Assembly (NCBI GenBank): GCA_016868315.1
Contig: VGHE01000002.1
Coordinates: forward strand, 186,001-250,000
Reading direction: 5' to 3'
Origin: Betaproteobacteria bacterium
GTDB lineage: Bacteria > Bdellovibrionota_B > Oligoflexia > Silvanigrellales > Silvanigrellaceae
DNA: 64,000 nucleotides
The translations under genes and the position numbers were made by a program. Below, in pieces: positions 8,709 to 17,337 of this stretch; the stretch's first letter is position 1; every line of letters starts with the position of its first letter. The notes beneath the pieces were generated by a model that made no database searches, was not told the DNA's origin, and was given only the letters and a program-made list of their open reading frames with translations.

Positions 8709-10310
8709 TCATGGAATGTGCGGAAGGTCCTGGGGATAGCCAGGGATATTCTGCAGGAAGAGCAGCATGCGCGTGCGCTGTTCATCGCTCGCCCATCCAC
8801 CGACGGGCATTGGTCTCGGATGGTTGCGATCCCGGAGACGGTTTGAAATGTTCACCGCATTGCTGCGGTAAACATCCTCGCTGAAGCCGTCGTGACAGCG
8901 TACGCACACGGCACCCGTTTCGAGCCATACAAACGGGGCAAGCGAGGTGTTTCCAACAGCTGTATGGTTGTTGCCGTCGTTGTGAAATCGCACATAAGTC
9001 GGAACAGGCTGGCTCACTTGATTGGTTTGCGATGCAACAGCATATCCCCAAACGCAGACAGTTTTGATTCCGCCCGGGCTGAAGCTGGCCTCGAGCACGG
9101 TTGAAGTCGATATGGGTGCGCTGCTGGGAGGGCGTTGTGCATCGCAATTGTCAGATCGGTCGAGAGTCACCGCTTTATAATGAGTAAGCCCTGCTCCACT
9201 GATGACGAAGCGACGCACATTATTGACTGGAATTGTCGAGGAGCCGCTGCGTGTAACAGCAATGGGTTGAATTTTCACGCTTGCCTTGAGTTTTACTTTT
9301 TGAATCACTTTTACATAGGGCGAGGCCTGTATGATTCCGGCTTCGCTGCGTGTCAAAACACAGAGCGTTTTTATGCCATCCGATTTTAACTCCACTTTAA
9401 GTGGAGTCGCTGCGGCGACGTACGCCGAATACATTGGGTTCGCACAGTCCGAAACCCCATCGAGCAACGCGTGCTTGTATTCGAAAACCTGTGCCCCCTT
9501 AATAGTGAACGTAAGCTCCTCGCTTTGAGTGACTCCACCTGGGAGAGGTAACTCATCCATCACAGGTCTAATGGTATCGCGTGTCCAGGTATGAACGTGA
9601 GGCTTCCTATTGCGGTTACCGAAGCGGTCGCGCACGTCCAGGCAGAGACTCCATACGCCATCATAGCGATAACGTGCCTCGAAAGGTGTTTCGAGACCTT
9701 GCCAAGAAAGGTTTTCGAGCGTTGAGCACGCAGTTCCATTGATAAATGCAGCACGATACTGCACAGCGTCGCCGCTGTTGACAAGAATGCGTGCCGCTGA
9801 GCCTGCGGTGAATGCTGCAGGTCGCCCCGCCAGGGTATACTCCGGGCCATCTTCAGGCGCGGCTCTTTTGCGAAATGGAACGACCACAGCATCTCGGGCG
9901 ACGTTGTTCTTATCTTTTTGCTGCAGGCAAAGTGTTTTGGGACCATCCGATCCGAGGTCGAGTTTCAGCAAATCGGAAACAGGCCGATACTCGCTCCAGT
10001 TTTCGCAGGCCGCCGCCTCTGCATGCACCAGTGCGAAGCGGTACGACACGTCGCTTGGAGCGTCTATTCCCGTTACGAATGAGCTTAGACTCGTTTCCGA
10101 TGGAGGTGGGCTAAGCAGCGATAACGCTGCGCCTCCATTTTTAACGATCGCGTCCGCTGAGGGCGCCTCACCGGAGCGCGGCGTAGTTTCGTTTTTGCTT
10201 GTCTGCGAGAAATCCTGGTCATCTGGACGACCCGAACATCCAGAAGCGGCCAGGCCGGCCGCTAAAATCAGTAAGTGACCGTAGATATGAGAATTGTTCC
10301 GTCTTCCCAT
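8709..10310 (-). CDS. lipoprotein with C-terminal cytochrome c-like CxxCH segment, function unknown
   Basis: This 533-residue product starts with a lipoprotein signal ending in LAASGC (lipidated Cys25). The middle ~400 residues look like repeated beta-sandwich-type modules: several segments end in a similar pattern of Lys-Thr-(Leu/Val)-Cys followed by a charged stretch. The last ~65 residues hold CVRCH (about residue 469), the covalent heme attachment motif, and a downstream HPRPMPVGGW whose Met could be the distal ligand, as in class I cytochromes. It resembles surface cytochrome-like proteins of predatory or delta-type bacteria, but I recognise no named family. A GCCGATAG element at 10348-10355 on this strand resembles a sigma-28 -10 box but lacks a convincing -35. 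Confidence 0.75.
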   Translation of the reverse strand: MGRRNNSHIYGHLLILAAGLAASGCSGRPDDQDFSQTSKNETTPRSGEAPSADAIVKNGGAALSLLSPPPSETSLSSFVTGIDAPSDVSYRFALVHAEAAACENWSEYRPVSDLLKLDLGSDGPKTLCLQQKDKNNVARDAVVVPFRKRAAPEDGPEYTLAGRPAAFTAGSAARILVNSGDAVQYRAAFINGTACSTLENLSWQGLETPFEARYRYDGVWSLCLDVRDRFGNRNRKPHVHTWTRDTIRPVMDELPLPGGVTQSEELTFTIKGAQVFEYKHALLDGVSDCANPMYSAYVAAATPLKVELKSDGIKTLCVLTRSEAGIIQASPYVKVIQKVKLKASVKIQPIAVTRSGSSTIPVNNVRRFVISGAGLTHYKAVTLDRSDNCDAQRPPSSAPISTSTVLEASFSPGGIKTVCVWGYAVASQTNQVSQPVPTYVRFHNDGNNHTAVGNTSLAPFVWLETGAVCVRCHDGFSEDVYRSNAVNISNRLRDRNHPRPMPVGGWASDEQRTRMLLFLQNIPGYPQDLPHIP

Positions 10311-10389
10311 GCGCTAGCCCTTAGCCTCTCCTGCGATACTTAAGACGCTATCGGCAAAACTGTTCTGTCGTGTGAATTGCGTACGTGGA

Positions 10390-10419
10390 TTGTTAAAAAA
10401 AATATTTGTGTGCGATAAA
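10390..10419 (+). promoter_or_regulatory. candidate sigma-70 promoter for small lipoprotein gene
   Basis: TTGTTA at 10390-10395 and GATAAA at 10414-10419 are 18 bases apart in a strikingly A/T-rich stretch upstream of the lipoprotein gene at 10500. Confidence 0.35.
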
Positions 10420-10499
10420 AAATATAGAACTATCGGAAGCATAGCTCAAAAGCCCGGAGCCGTTTAACGGTTTCTGAAAAACGTGGAAGGAAAGTCTGC

Positions 10500-10883
10500 A
10501 TGCGATTTCTGATTCATTGTTTGCCCCTTTTTCTGTTGACCGCAGCCTGCGTCTCGAAGCCGCTCATGGAGGAGAGTCCTGCCCCCTTCGGCAAAGATGG
10601 TTGCCTGGAGAGCCCTTTAGTTGGTTTATGGGAAGCGCAGTTTCCTGAAGGTGAGCGCATCACTTTCAACCAGGATTGCACCGCAGTTTCGGTCAAGTGT
10701 CAGAGCCGGTTTCTGTTTCCACCAAATGCGACCAAGGTGGGAATCGTGAACTTGAAGGTGCTGGAGTCTGATGGTCCCAAAGGATGCTTGAAGTCTGGAA
10801 CCTACCGCTGCTCGGTGAGCCTGATGACAAATTCGGGAACAATAAGTTGCGAGGGAACAACGCTACAAATCAAAAGGCTCTGA
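10500..10883 (+). CDS. small putative lipoprotein, function unknown
   Basis: A 127-residue protein with a short hydrophobic leader ending in LTAAC (lipobox, Cys17). The mature part contains seven further Cys residues, suggesting disulfides in a periplasmic or surface fold, and has no family I recognise. The GGAAGG ribosome site sits about 8 bases before the ATG, and an A/T-rich promoter candidate lies upstream. It is convergent with the NupC-type transporter gene (stops 6 bases apart) and seems to be a single-gene unit. Confidence 0.7.
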   Translation: MRFLIHCLPLFLLTAACVSKPLMEESPAPFGKDGCLESPLVGLWEAQFPEGERITFNQDCTAVSVKCQSRFLFPPNATKVGIVNLKVLESDGPKGCLKSGTYRCSVSLMTNSGTISCEGTTLQIKRL

Positions 10884-10889
10884 CTTAGT

Positions 10890-12158
10890 TTAGAGCAGCA
10901 ACCCCATGATGGCACCGCACATCGCTGAGGCAAACATGCCCGCAAGCATGGCCTTCACACCGAGTGCGGCGAGCTCAGATTTCTTGCTCGGCGCCATCCC
11001 ACCAATCCCTCCGATTTGAATTGCGATTGAGCCGATGTTGGCGAAGCCGCACAGGGCGTATGACATGATCAGCGCCGAGCGTTGATCGAGTGCTTGGCCG
11101 TTTTTCGCAAGGTCAAGATAGGCAACGAACTCGTTGAGGATAATTTTTTTGCCGAGAAGTTGGCCGGCAAAGTTCATGTGTTCAGAAGAAACGCCGAGCA
11201 TCCAAGCAAACGGGGCAAAGATCCAACCCAGCATCAGCTCAAGGCTGAGTTTGCTGCCCAGAAGCTGAGAGAGACCCGTGCTATCGCTGAGCCAGCCGAG
11301 TGCTCCGTTGCCCATGGCCATGAGAGCAATGAAAGCGATCAACATGCCTCCAACCGTGATTGCCAGTTGCGTACCTTCGAGCGCGCCATGTGCAGCAGCA
11401 TCAATGCCGTTGGTGTAAATAGACTTGCCCGAAAGTGAAACTCCCTGAGCGAGCTCTGGTGAGCGCGTTTCAGGAACGATGATTTTTGCGAAGACAATTG
11501 TTGCGGGTGCAGACATGACGCTCGCGGTGAGTAGATGACCCGCAATGTCTGGTAAGAGACCAACGAGCATGCCCACGTACGCAGCCAGAACTCCGCCTGC
11601 CACGTTTGCGAAGCCACCCACCATAACGCACATGATTTCACTGCGTGACATGGATTCAATGTAGGGCTTAACCAAAAGGGGTGCCTCTGTTTGCCCGAGA
11701 AAGATATTGCCCGCAGTTGAAAGTGATTCAGCACCGCTCGTTCCGAGGAAACGGCGCATCACCCAGGCAAATGCATTTACAATTTTCTGCATAACGCCGT
11801 AGTGATAGAGCACGGCCATCAGTGATGCGAAGAAAATGATTGTCGGCAAAACCTTGAAGGCAATAATAAAGTCGCCAATTTTTTCAGGCTGAGTGAGCGG
11901 TCCGAAAACAAAGCCAGAGCCTTTGTCCACGAATGCAAGACTGGCAATGATGGCATCGTTCGCTGCCGCAAAAAACGGAGTCAATGGGCCGGAGAACTGG
12001 AGCGCAGGTATTCCTGCAATAAACACACCCAAAACGAGTTGCATGAGGGAAGCATAACCGACCATTTTCCATGGAATGGCCTTGCGATTTTCACTCATCA
12101 GCCAGGCGACACCAATCATCACAGCGATGCCCACGAGTCCTGTGAATTGAGTGATCAT
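10890..12158 (-). CDS. nupC: concentrative nucleoside transporter, NupC/CNT family
   Basis: A 422-residue, highly hydrophobic protein with about 10 membrane segments. Family marks include GQTEAPLLVKPY, the SRSEIMCVMVGGFANVAG stretch and the C-terminal ALCGFANIGSIAIQIGG, all as in CNT proteins, which couple nucleoside uptake to a proton or sodium gradient. The length is typical of bacterial CNTs. Its ATG overlaps the stop of the upstream YiiX-like gene by ATGA, so both are made from one mRNA. Nucleoside uptake fits an organism that can use nucleic acids released from other cells, but that ecological reading is inference. Confidence 0.9.
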   Translation of the reverse strand: MITQFTGLVGIAVMIGVAWLMSENRKAIPWKMVGYASLMQLVLGVFIAGIPALQFSGPLTPFFAAANDAIIASLAFVDKGSGFVFGPLTQPEKIGDFIIAFKVLPTIIFFASLMAVLYHYGVMQKIVNAFAWVMRRFLGTSGAESLSTAGNIFLGQTEAPLLVKPYIESMSRSEIMCVMVGGFANVAGGVLAAYVGMLVGLLPDIAGHLLTASVMSAPATIVFAKIIVPETRSPELAQGVSLSGKSIYTNGIDAAAHGALEGTQLAITVGGMLIAFIALMAMGNGALGWLSDSTGLSQLLGSKLSLELMLGWIFAPFAWMLGVSSEHMNFAGQLLGKKIILNEFVAYLDLAKNGQALDQRSALIMSYALCGFANIGSIAIQIGGIGGMAPSKKSELAALGVKAMLAGMFASAMCGAIMGLLL

Positions 12159-12886
12159 GGAAGCTCCCGTGGTTCACTTCTGTTGGTTTCGAGGGTGCCA
12201 AGTTTGATAAGGCGTTCACTGAAATAGAGGAGAGCTGGCGATGCTCCTGGCTTGCCTTCAGGGACTTCGAGGTTGAACTGCTTGTAATACCTTTCCCAGA
12301 AATCTTTCAAACGAACGAAGCTCATGGGTTCAGGTTGCAGTGGGATGTTGAGAAATGTATTGATGAACTTCACAACAAATTCAGCGCAGTAAATTTTTTC
12401 TATTCCCTGATCGTCAACGTTGTCCCAAAGAAATTCATCATCAAACTTTGTTGGTGCAAATTGACGTTTAAAAACAGCCCTGAGATCTGATTCAGAGGGT
12501 GCGCCGCCCTCAGAAAATTCCAGCGGTCGCATGTGGAATAGCTTTTGCTTTTTCTCGGCACGCTGGATGATTTCCGAGAGGGTTGTCTTTCGGGTTGTGC
12601 CCCAGGCTTCATAAACATCGACGTCTGCAAGATTGTCTGCCGCGTTTGCAACGACAACAGAGTGGGAATAGGGAACGCCAGTTTCCTTTTCGATTGCATT
12701 GCAAACGTAACAATTTAAAGGAACGAGCAGAACGTCACCCGGTTGGAGTGGCGTGGCAGAATTTTCTGGATGTCGTTCCTGAGCAAACGAAATATTTTGA
12801 GCAGCGAAAAGAGCGAGCAGCGACGCTGCAACAACGGGAACCGATGCGGCAAGCCGAGGGAAGTTTAGGCACTTCAGATTCAACAT
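12155..12886 (-). CDS. exported YiiX/YebB-like NlpC/P60-type (permuted papain-like) cysteine hydrolase
   Basis: A 243-residue protein with a signal peptide (hydrophobic 12-33, probable cut after SFA). Its layout matches the permuted papain-like YiiX group: LQPGDVLLVPL near the mature N-terminus, a His in PYSHSVVVA that would be the catalytic base, and a C-terminal Cys in KIYCAEFVVKF that would be the nucleophile. Such enzymes are thought to cut lipid esters or peptide/amide bonds in the envelope, but few have been tested. It is translationally coupled to the NupC-type transporter downstream, an unusual pairing. AGGA precedes the start. Confidence 0.72.
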   Translation of the reverse strand: MLNLKCLNFPRLAASVPVVAASLLALFAAQNISFAQERHPENSATPLQPGDVLLVPLNCYVCNAIEKETGVPYSHSVVVANAADNLADVDVYEAWGTTRKTTLSEIIQRAEKKQKLFHMRPLEFSEGGAPSESDLRAVFKRQFAPTKFDDEFLWDNVDDQGIEKIYCAEFVVKFINTFLNIPLQPEPMSFVRLKDFWERYYKQFNLEVPEGKPGASPALLYFSERLIKLGTLETNRSEPRELP

Positions 12887-13060
12887 GGTGTGTTCCTGTT
12901 ACTAAAGAAAACCGGGCTATTGTGCTTTCTCGTTCGGGTCAAGGAATTAATTAAAGAATCTTGAGATTTCATCAAATTGTGGCCTTGAAGCAACGCTACC
13001 TTTGCCCCACATTGCCCCGAGGGTTTTCTCGCGAGCAACAAGAATTCGAAAGGAGGCGTC

Positions 13061-14035
13061 ATGAAGCTTCATCCGGGGTTGATGTCTGGTTGTGCTTTGA
13101 TTTTTGCCGTGTGTTCGGGACAAGCTGCCAATGCAGCAGAGCGTGCTGAAATAAAGGAATGTGTTCTTAAGTACGGCAAAACCGCGACCGCCGTTCCCAT
13201 GAGGGATTTTAACGACTGTCTTGCAGCCTACTCTGAGCGCAAAGCAGAGATTGAACATTTTCATTTACTGGCAACAACGCATGCGGTCGGAGCGTTGAAA
13301 AAGAACCTTGCGCTTGCAGACAGTCGCATTGCAAATTTGAAGAAACTTCTCACGGTTGATTTTCCAAATGCGCGCATCGACGCCCTCAACGCCGGTCCAA
13401 GCGCACATCTTGGCGATGCTGTTCGGATACGGGTCATGGCGGTCAAAATTGAAAAAACTGCCGCTCTTGAAGAAGGCATGACGCCTGTGGTCACCGAGGA
13501 ACGCCCGCTCCACACAACAGCAGGCGCTGGTAAAGAGTCTGGCGATGTTCAGGTTGAGCCTGCACCCGGTGAAGGGGCACTGCCTCGCGTGGCTTTGACT
13601 CCAACCGTGAAAGCAGAAGAGTCGCGTGAGAATTTTGGACGCATTGCTGCGCGCATGGGGCAAGATGCAGATCGCGACAGCGACGAGTCGTACCCTGCTA
13701 TCGGCTTTGAAGCTGCCTACGTTCGACCGAATACGGGCGCTCAGAATGTGCGCACCGAGTTGGGTGGTACTGCGGCTTCGATGTCGAAGGGAAGTGACCT
13801 CATGCGCAGAGCAAGTGCTCACGCTCTGGTGGGTGCAGGTTACAGCATCTCCGGTGTTGTTATCGGCGCGCGCCTCCTCGGCGGCGGCGTTTGGGATGAA
13901 GCAGAGAAGTGGCGCGATGATTTTGGTGGAGAAGGGCGACTTGGCTTCGAGAACGGCAACATCTCTATCTTTGCCGGCATCGGCCGCACCGACAAGACGT
14001 CACGCTTTGGCCTTGATGTAGGGCTTAGGCTCTGA
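13061..14035 (+). CDS. exported protein of unknown function, possible C-terminal outer-membrane domain
   Basis: A 324-residue protein with a signal peptide (hydrophobic 7-24, probable cut in AANAAER). Residues ~30-110 look helical and contain two Cys that may pair. A Pro/Ala/Glu-rich linker follows (~140-190), then a Gly-rich C-terminal part (~205-324) with alternating hydrophobic residues (VVIGARLLGGG, ISIFAGIGRTD, ending in GLDVGLRL), as expected for membrane beta-strands. I do not recognise the family. AAGGAGG lies 6 bases before the ATG. A strong bidirectional terminator follows, so it is probably the last or only gene of its transcript. Confidence 0.65.
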   Translation: MKLHPGLMSGCALIFAVCSGQAANAAERAEIKECVLKYGKTATAVPMRDFNDCLAAYSERKAEIEHFHLLATTHAVGALKKNLALADSRIANLKKLLTVDFPNARIDALNAGPSAHLGDAVRIRVMAVKIEKTAALEEGMTPVVTEERPLHTTAGAGKESGDVQVEPAPGEGALPRVALTPTVKAEESRENFGRIAARMGQDADRDSDESYPAIGFEAAYVRPNTGAQNVRTELGGTAASMSKGSDLMRRASAHALVGAGYSISGVVIGARLLGGGVWDEAEKWRDDFGGEGRLGFENGNISIFAGIGRTDKTSRFGLDVGLRL

Positions 14036-14061
14036 GGCGGGTGCAACGAGTCGATGAAAAA

Positions 14062-14104
14062 GAAAACGTCCGCTGATTCAGACAAAGAATCAGCGGACGT
14101 TTTC
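14062..14104. terminator. bidirectional intrinsic terminator between convergent genes
   Basis: A perfect 17-base inverted repeat (14062-14078 with 14088-14104), GC-rich in the middle and ending in AAAA/TTTT, with a 9-base loop. It serves the plus-strand gene ending at 14035 and the minus-strand gene ending at 14118. Confidence 0.85.
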
Positions 14105-14117
14105 ATGTTTGTGCCAA

Positions 14118-15293
14118 TTATTGTTCCAGACCGGATGCAACGCGCATGTTCCGCGCTGCTTGTGATGCATTCGGGCACGCAGCTCCAGGGCGCTTGCCGA
14201 GCTTGCGCAAAATGCCTTCTGGGTTCTTTTGATCTCCGACGCGCACAAGCGAGCTGAGTTCATCGGCCGTGACCACCGCTTCCTTTTCGATATCGGAAAT
14301 TGCTGCAGCAAATTCATCGAGAAATTGCTTGTCTGCTTTGAACAACGGTGGTGGCTTCTCGGTGCCTTCCGTCCACATGTTAACCGAGCCCTGGATTGCT
14401 GCTGTGAGGGTGGTGACGAGCGCCGTTACACAGGCAAGACCCATGACGCGTGCCGTTTTGGGATTGCGGAAACAGAATTCATGGGCTTTATCGAACACTG
14501 AGTAAGCCGAGTTGGCAATCAGGTTGCGCGGGCCAGCAAGTTTGGTCACCACCGCAGCGTTGCGGAATTTGGACATGGCGGAATTCTCGGCAACGCGCTG
14601 CCAAAACTGCACTGCCTTTTCCTTTCCAGCGAGCAATTGCTCGGCGCTCATGTTGCCGAGTCTGTCGTTGAGGAAGGCCTGACTCGCGATTGTGCCACCG
14701 ATAGTGGCCACATAAACCGGGTTGGACGTGAGGTTCGAGAAGTTGCGCTGGCTCGCTTCGGTGAGGCGCTGTTTGGTGTTGTCATATTGTGCGCGCATAT
14801 TCTTTAGCGATGGGTCGCGCTTCATTGCGCCAATGAGTGCAGGCGTAGGAACATAGTTCTTGGTAATTAACTCGGCTCCCTCAACAGCATCGGCTTGGTC
14901 GGCAGGGAGGCTTAGATTGATATTTGCAAGGTCGATTTTCTTTTTACGCACATCTGTAGCTCGGACGAGATACCAGCATTGCCCCATTTTTTTGAATGCA
15001 GTGGTCACCGCATCCGAGGTGTCTGCAGTGTCAGCTGAGGTATCGGAATCTGCAGACGCAGGTGAGGTCGAATCTGCCGAGGAGGTTGCGGGTGTTGGAG
15101 TTGTTGCAGGCGCAGCATCAGCAATGGTGTCGTTGTAGGGAAGCAGGAGTGCTTCGATGTTGCCGAGCTTGTCTTTTTGAACGAAGGTGTTGGTTTTGGA
15201 TTTGCTGAAAAGTTGGCACCCGCTCAAGCAGGTGCTGACAGCCACGAGCAAGGACACGGGAAGAATCCGGCAATGGGATGAATGTCGATTCAT
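14118..15293 (-). CDS. putative lipoprotein of unknown function
   Basis: A 391-residue protein with a signal sequence ending in the lipobox LSGC (Cys26). A low-complexity Ala/Thr/Ser/Asp linker covers about residues 57-90. The rest is largely helical, with one hydrophobic stretch near residue 290 (MGLACVTALVTTLTAAIQG) that could be a membrane or packing helix. No family recognised. It starts 27 bases after trpS on the same strand, preceded by GGAGCTC, so it may be co-transcribed with trpS and the small membrane protein upstream. Ends before the bidirectional terminator at 14062-14104. Confidence 0.65.
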   Translation of the reverse strand: MNRHSSHCRILPVSLLVAVSTCLSGCQLFSKSKTNTFVQKDKLGNIEALLLPYNDTIADAAPATTPTPATSSADSTSPASADSDTSADTADTSDAVTTAFKKMGQCWYLVRATDVRKKKIDLANINLSLPADQADAVEGAELITKNYVPTPALIGAMKRDPSLKNMRAQYDNTKQRLTEASQRNFSNLTSNPVYVATIGGTIASQAFLNDRLGNMSAEQLLAGKEKAVQFWQRVAENSAMSKFRNAAVVTKLAGPRNLIANSAYSVFDKAHEFCFRNPKTARVMGLACVTALVTTLTAAIQGSVNMWTEGTEKPPPLFKADKQFLDEFAAAISDIEKEAVVTADELSSLVRVGDQKNPEGILRKLGKRPGAACPNASQAARNMRVASGLEQ

Positions 15294-15320
15294 TTGAGCT
15301 CCTGCAGGCGTTGTAATTGC

Positions 15321-16346
15321 CTACAGGATACCCAAACTCAGGGCGTCGCGCACCCGTTGGCGAACTGTCGCTGCTATCGTGCGCGCCCGTTGGTGCGAGG
15401 GTGCAAGAACCTGCGCAAGTTCGCGTGGACTATTGAGGTAGTGTTCGTAAAGCTCTCGTTTTGAGCCAAAAACTCGCTCGTGTTCGTCGATGAGGTCTTT
15501 TTTGGCGTGGCCGTATCCGTATCCTGTGCCCTGACGCAATCGCTCTTCCATATATGCGATGGCCTCCTTTGAGCCAAAACTCTTCATGATTTGAAACACG
15601 GCACAGCTTTCCGGATCTTTGGGGTCGTCGAGACCTTTGGAATCTGTCTTAATTTCTTTGATTTTCTTTTCAATTTCCTTCTTGGGCGCAAAAAGCGGCA
15701 CGTGGTTGCCGTAGCTTTTGCTCATCTTGCGTTCGCCATCGATACCAATCAGGAGTGGTGTGGGTTGAATCTCTGCTTTGGGCTCAAACAAAACGGGTCT
15801 TCCGACCGCGTTGTTAAAAAGCTTGACCATGTCCGACGCATATTCAAGGTGTTGGGATTGGTCTTTGCCCACCGGAACAACCTGTGCATCGAAGGTCACG
15901 ATGTCTGAGGCCATCAGGATGGGATAGTTGAAAAGCCCAACGGTGGGCTCTTTGCCGCTCCCGAGCGCGTCTTTGTAGGCATGCGCACGTTCGAGCAGAC
16001 CCACGGCACTCACACACGAGAGATACCAAGCCATTTCTGGAATTTCTGGAATCTCACTCTGCAAAATAACCATGTTGTTTTCGAGGGAAAAGCCCATCGT
16101 TAAATAAGTTGCCAGCAGGGACGCTGAAAACTTTCCCGGCTCCAGGATTTTGGCGCGATCAGTGAGACCATGCCAGTCCACACACATCAGAATGACTTCC
16201 TTAGCGGGGTCATGTGAGGCTTCTATGGCCGGACGAATGGCGCCGAAATAGTTTCCAACGTGAAGGTCGGCCGTGGGTTTGGCACCCGTCAGGACACGCA
16301 CTCGCCCTGGTATATGAGTTGTGTGGATGGGCTGGGGTTGGGTCAT
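15321..16346 (-). CDS. trpS: tryptophanyl-tRNA synthetase
   Basis: A 341-residue class Ic aminoacyl-tRNA synthetase charging tRNA-Trp. It shows the nucleotide-binding pair of the class: TADLHVGNYFGA (the HIGH equivalent, HVGN) and KMSKSYGN (KMSKS loop). The stretch PVGKDQSQHLEYASDM between them is characteristic of TrpRS. The length is normal. The start overlaps the stop of the upstream small membrane protein by ATGA. The predicted N-terminus is about 10 residues longer than the minimal family start, but the coupling supports it. Confidence 0.95.
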   Translation of the reverse strand: MTQPQPIHTTHIPGRVRVLTGAKPTADLHVGNYFGAIRPAIEASHDPAKEVILMCVDWHGLTDRAKILEPGKFSASLLATYLTMGFSLENNMVILQSEIPEIPEMAWYLSCVSAVGLLERAHAYKDALGSGKEPTVGLFNYPILMASDIVTFDAQVVPVGKDQSQHLEYASDMVKLFNNAVGRPVLFEPKAEIQPTPLLIGIDGERKMSKSYGNHVPLFAPKKEIEKKIKEIKTDSKGLDDPKDPESCAVFQIMKSFGSKEAIAYMEERLRQGTGYGYGHAKKDLIDEHERVFGSKRELYEHYLNSPRELAQVLAPSHQRARTIAATVRQRVRDALSLGIL

Positions 16347-16738
16347 AAGCCCACTCCGCTTTGGTAGCTGAGACCCAGCAGGAACATCACAGTGACAATC
16401 GCCAGCATGACACGGGTGAGTCCCTCAGAGGGTTGACCACTGCGGCGCTCCTTGAACATTCTGATTTTCGCCACAGCCAGTAACACAACCAGGAGTCCCA
16501 TTTTGGCGTGGAAAATGTGGGGTGGATATCCTTTGGCGTAAGGCATCCATTTTACGATTCCAAGGCTGGCGACGACGACAACAGCCAACATTTGGTACAG
16601 CCCGAGCCAGCGGCGCCAGGAGGCCACCAGTGCTTCGGGCTGCAGGATTCGTGAGCTGCTCGAGCGGACAAAAAACGCGTCTGCAATAACGGCGGCGAGA
16701 AGTGTTGCGGCAAAGAAACCGTGAAGAAAAACCAACAT
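16343..16738 (-). CDS. small four-helix membrane protein (SirB2/CopD-like)
   Basis: A 131-residue protein with four predicted membrane helices (about 2-22, 42-62, 75-92, 108-126). Conserved-looking His residues at 6 and 77, as in small cytochrome b561-like or SirB2-like families, might bind heme, but that is not shown. It is upstream of and overlaps trpS by ATGA, which only indicates co-expression. AGGAG stands about 9 bases before the ATG. Confidence 0.65.
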   Translation of the reverse strand: MLVFLHGFFAATLLAAVIADAFFVRSSSSRILQPEALVASWRRWLGLYQMLAVVVVASLGIVKWMPYAKGYPPHIFHAKMGLLVVLLAVAKIRMFKERRSGQPSEGLTRVMLAIVTVMFLLGLSYQSGVGL

Positions 16739-16954
16739 GGTCGGGGTCTCCTAAAGTGTCGAACGACGACACTCGCTGTTTAACTGCAGACCGTGCGCTC
16801 GGCAAGTTTGTATCTCCCCAAAACCCGTGAAATTTCGTGAATCTCGGCAGGATTGGGAATTTTGACAGGGGAGGCGTTGTGGGGGGCGATAAGGGTATGA
16901 AATGATGAAGCCTAGTTGACCCGCTTGCTTCACGCGGAGAGAGGATAATTTGCC

Positions 16955-17296
16955 ATGACACTCACCAAAGACCGCCTTGTTGAGACCATCCGCCAAAGAA
17001 CGCAGTTTTCTTCGCAAGAGGCGAAAAAGCTCGTTGAGCTGATGCTTGAGACAATGAAAAATAAGCTAGAGCAGGGTGAGGAAGTTAAAATCTCAGGCTT
17101 TGGCAAGTGGACCGTGAAAAGTAAGCAGAGTCGCCCTGGCCGTAACCCGCATACGGGCGAACGCATTGAAATCTCGGCACGCAGGGTCGTGACGTTCCAT
17201 CCTTCCGAAAAGCTGCGCGATGCTGTGAAGAATGCCGACCTCGATGACAGCAAGCTGACCATCGTTGGTCCAGGCATGGAAGACGACGACGAATAA
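16955..17296 (+). CDS. ihfA: integration host factor alpha-like DNA-binding protein
   Basis: A 113-residue HU/IHF-family DNA-bending protein. The beta-arm region RPGRNPHTGERIEISARRVV, with the conserved RNP-type Pro that intercalates into DNA, and the start LTKDRLVETI match IHF alpha rather than HU. A short acidic tail (EDDDE) extends the usual ~99-residue length. AGAGAGG precedes the ATG. It is convergent with the tyrosine recombinase gene 41 bases away; IHF bends DNA for recombination, replication and sigma-54 promoters, though nothing here shows a direct link. Confidence 0.9.
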   Translation: MTLTKDRLVETIRQRTQFSSQEAKKLVELMLETMKNKLEQGEEVKISGFGKWTVKSKQSRPGRNPHTGERIEISARRVVTFHPSEKLRDAVKNADLDDSKLTIVGPGMEDDDE

Positions 17297-17337
17297 TTGC
17301 TCTGCTGTAGACCTAACACCTGCTTCTGCGTTGGCCT

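Noticed and set aside
10414-10440. Sigma-28 promoter on the minus strand at TCCGATAG (10431-10438)
   Set aside because: No TAAA-like box 11 bases upstream; only an isolated match.
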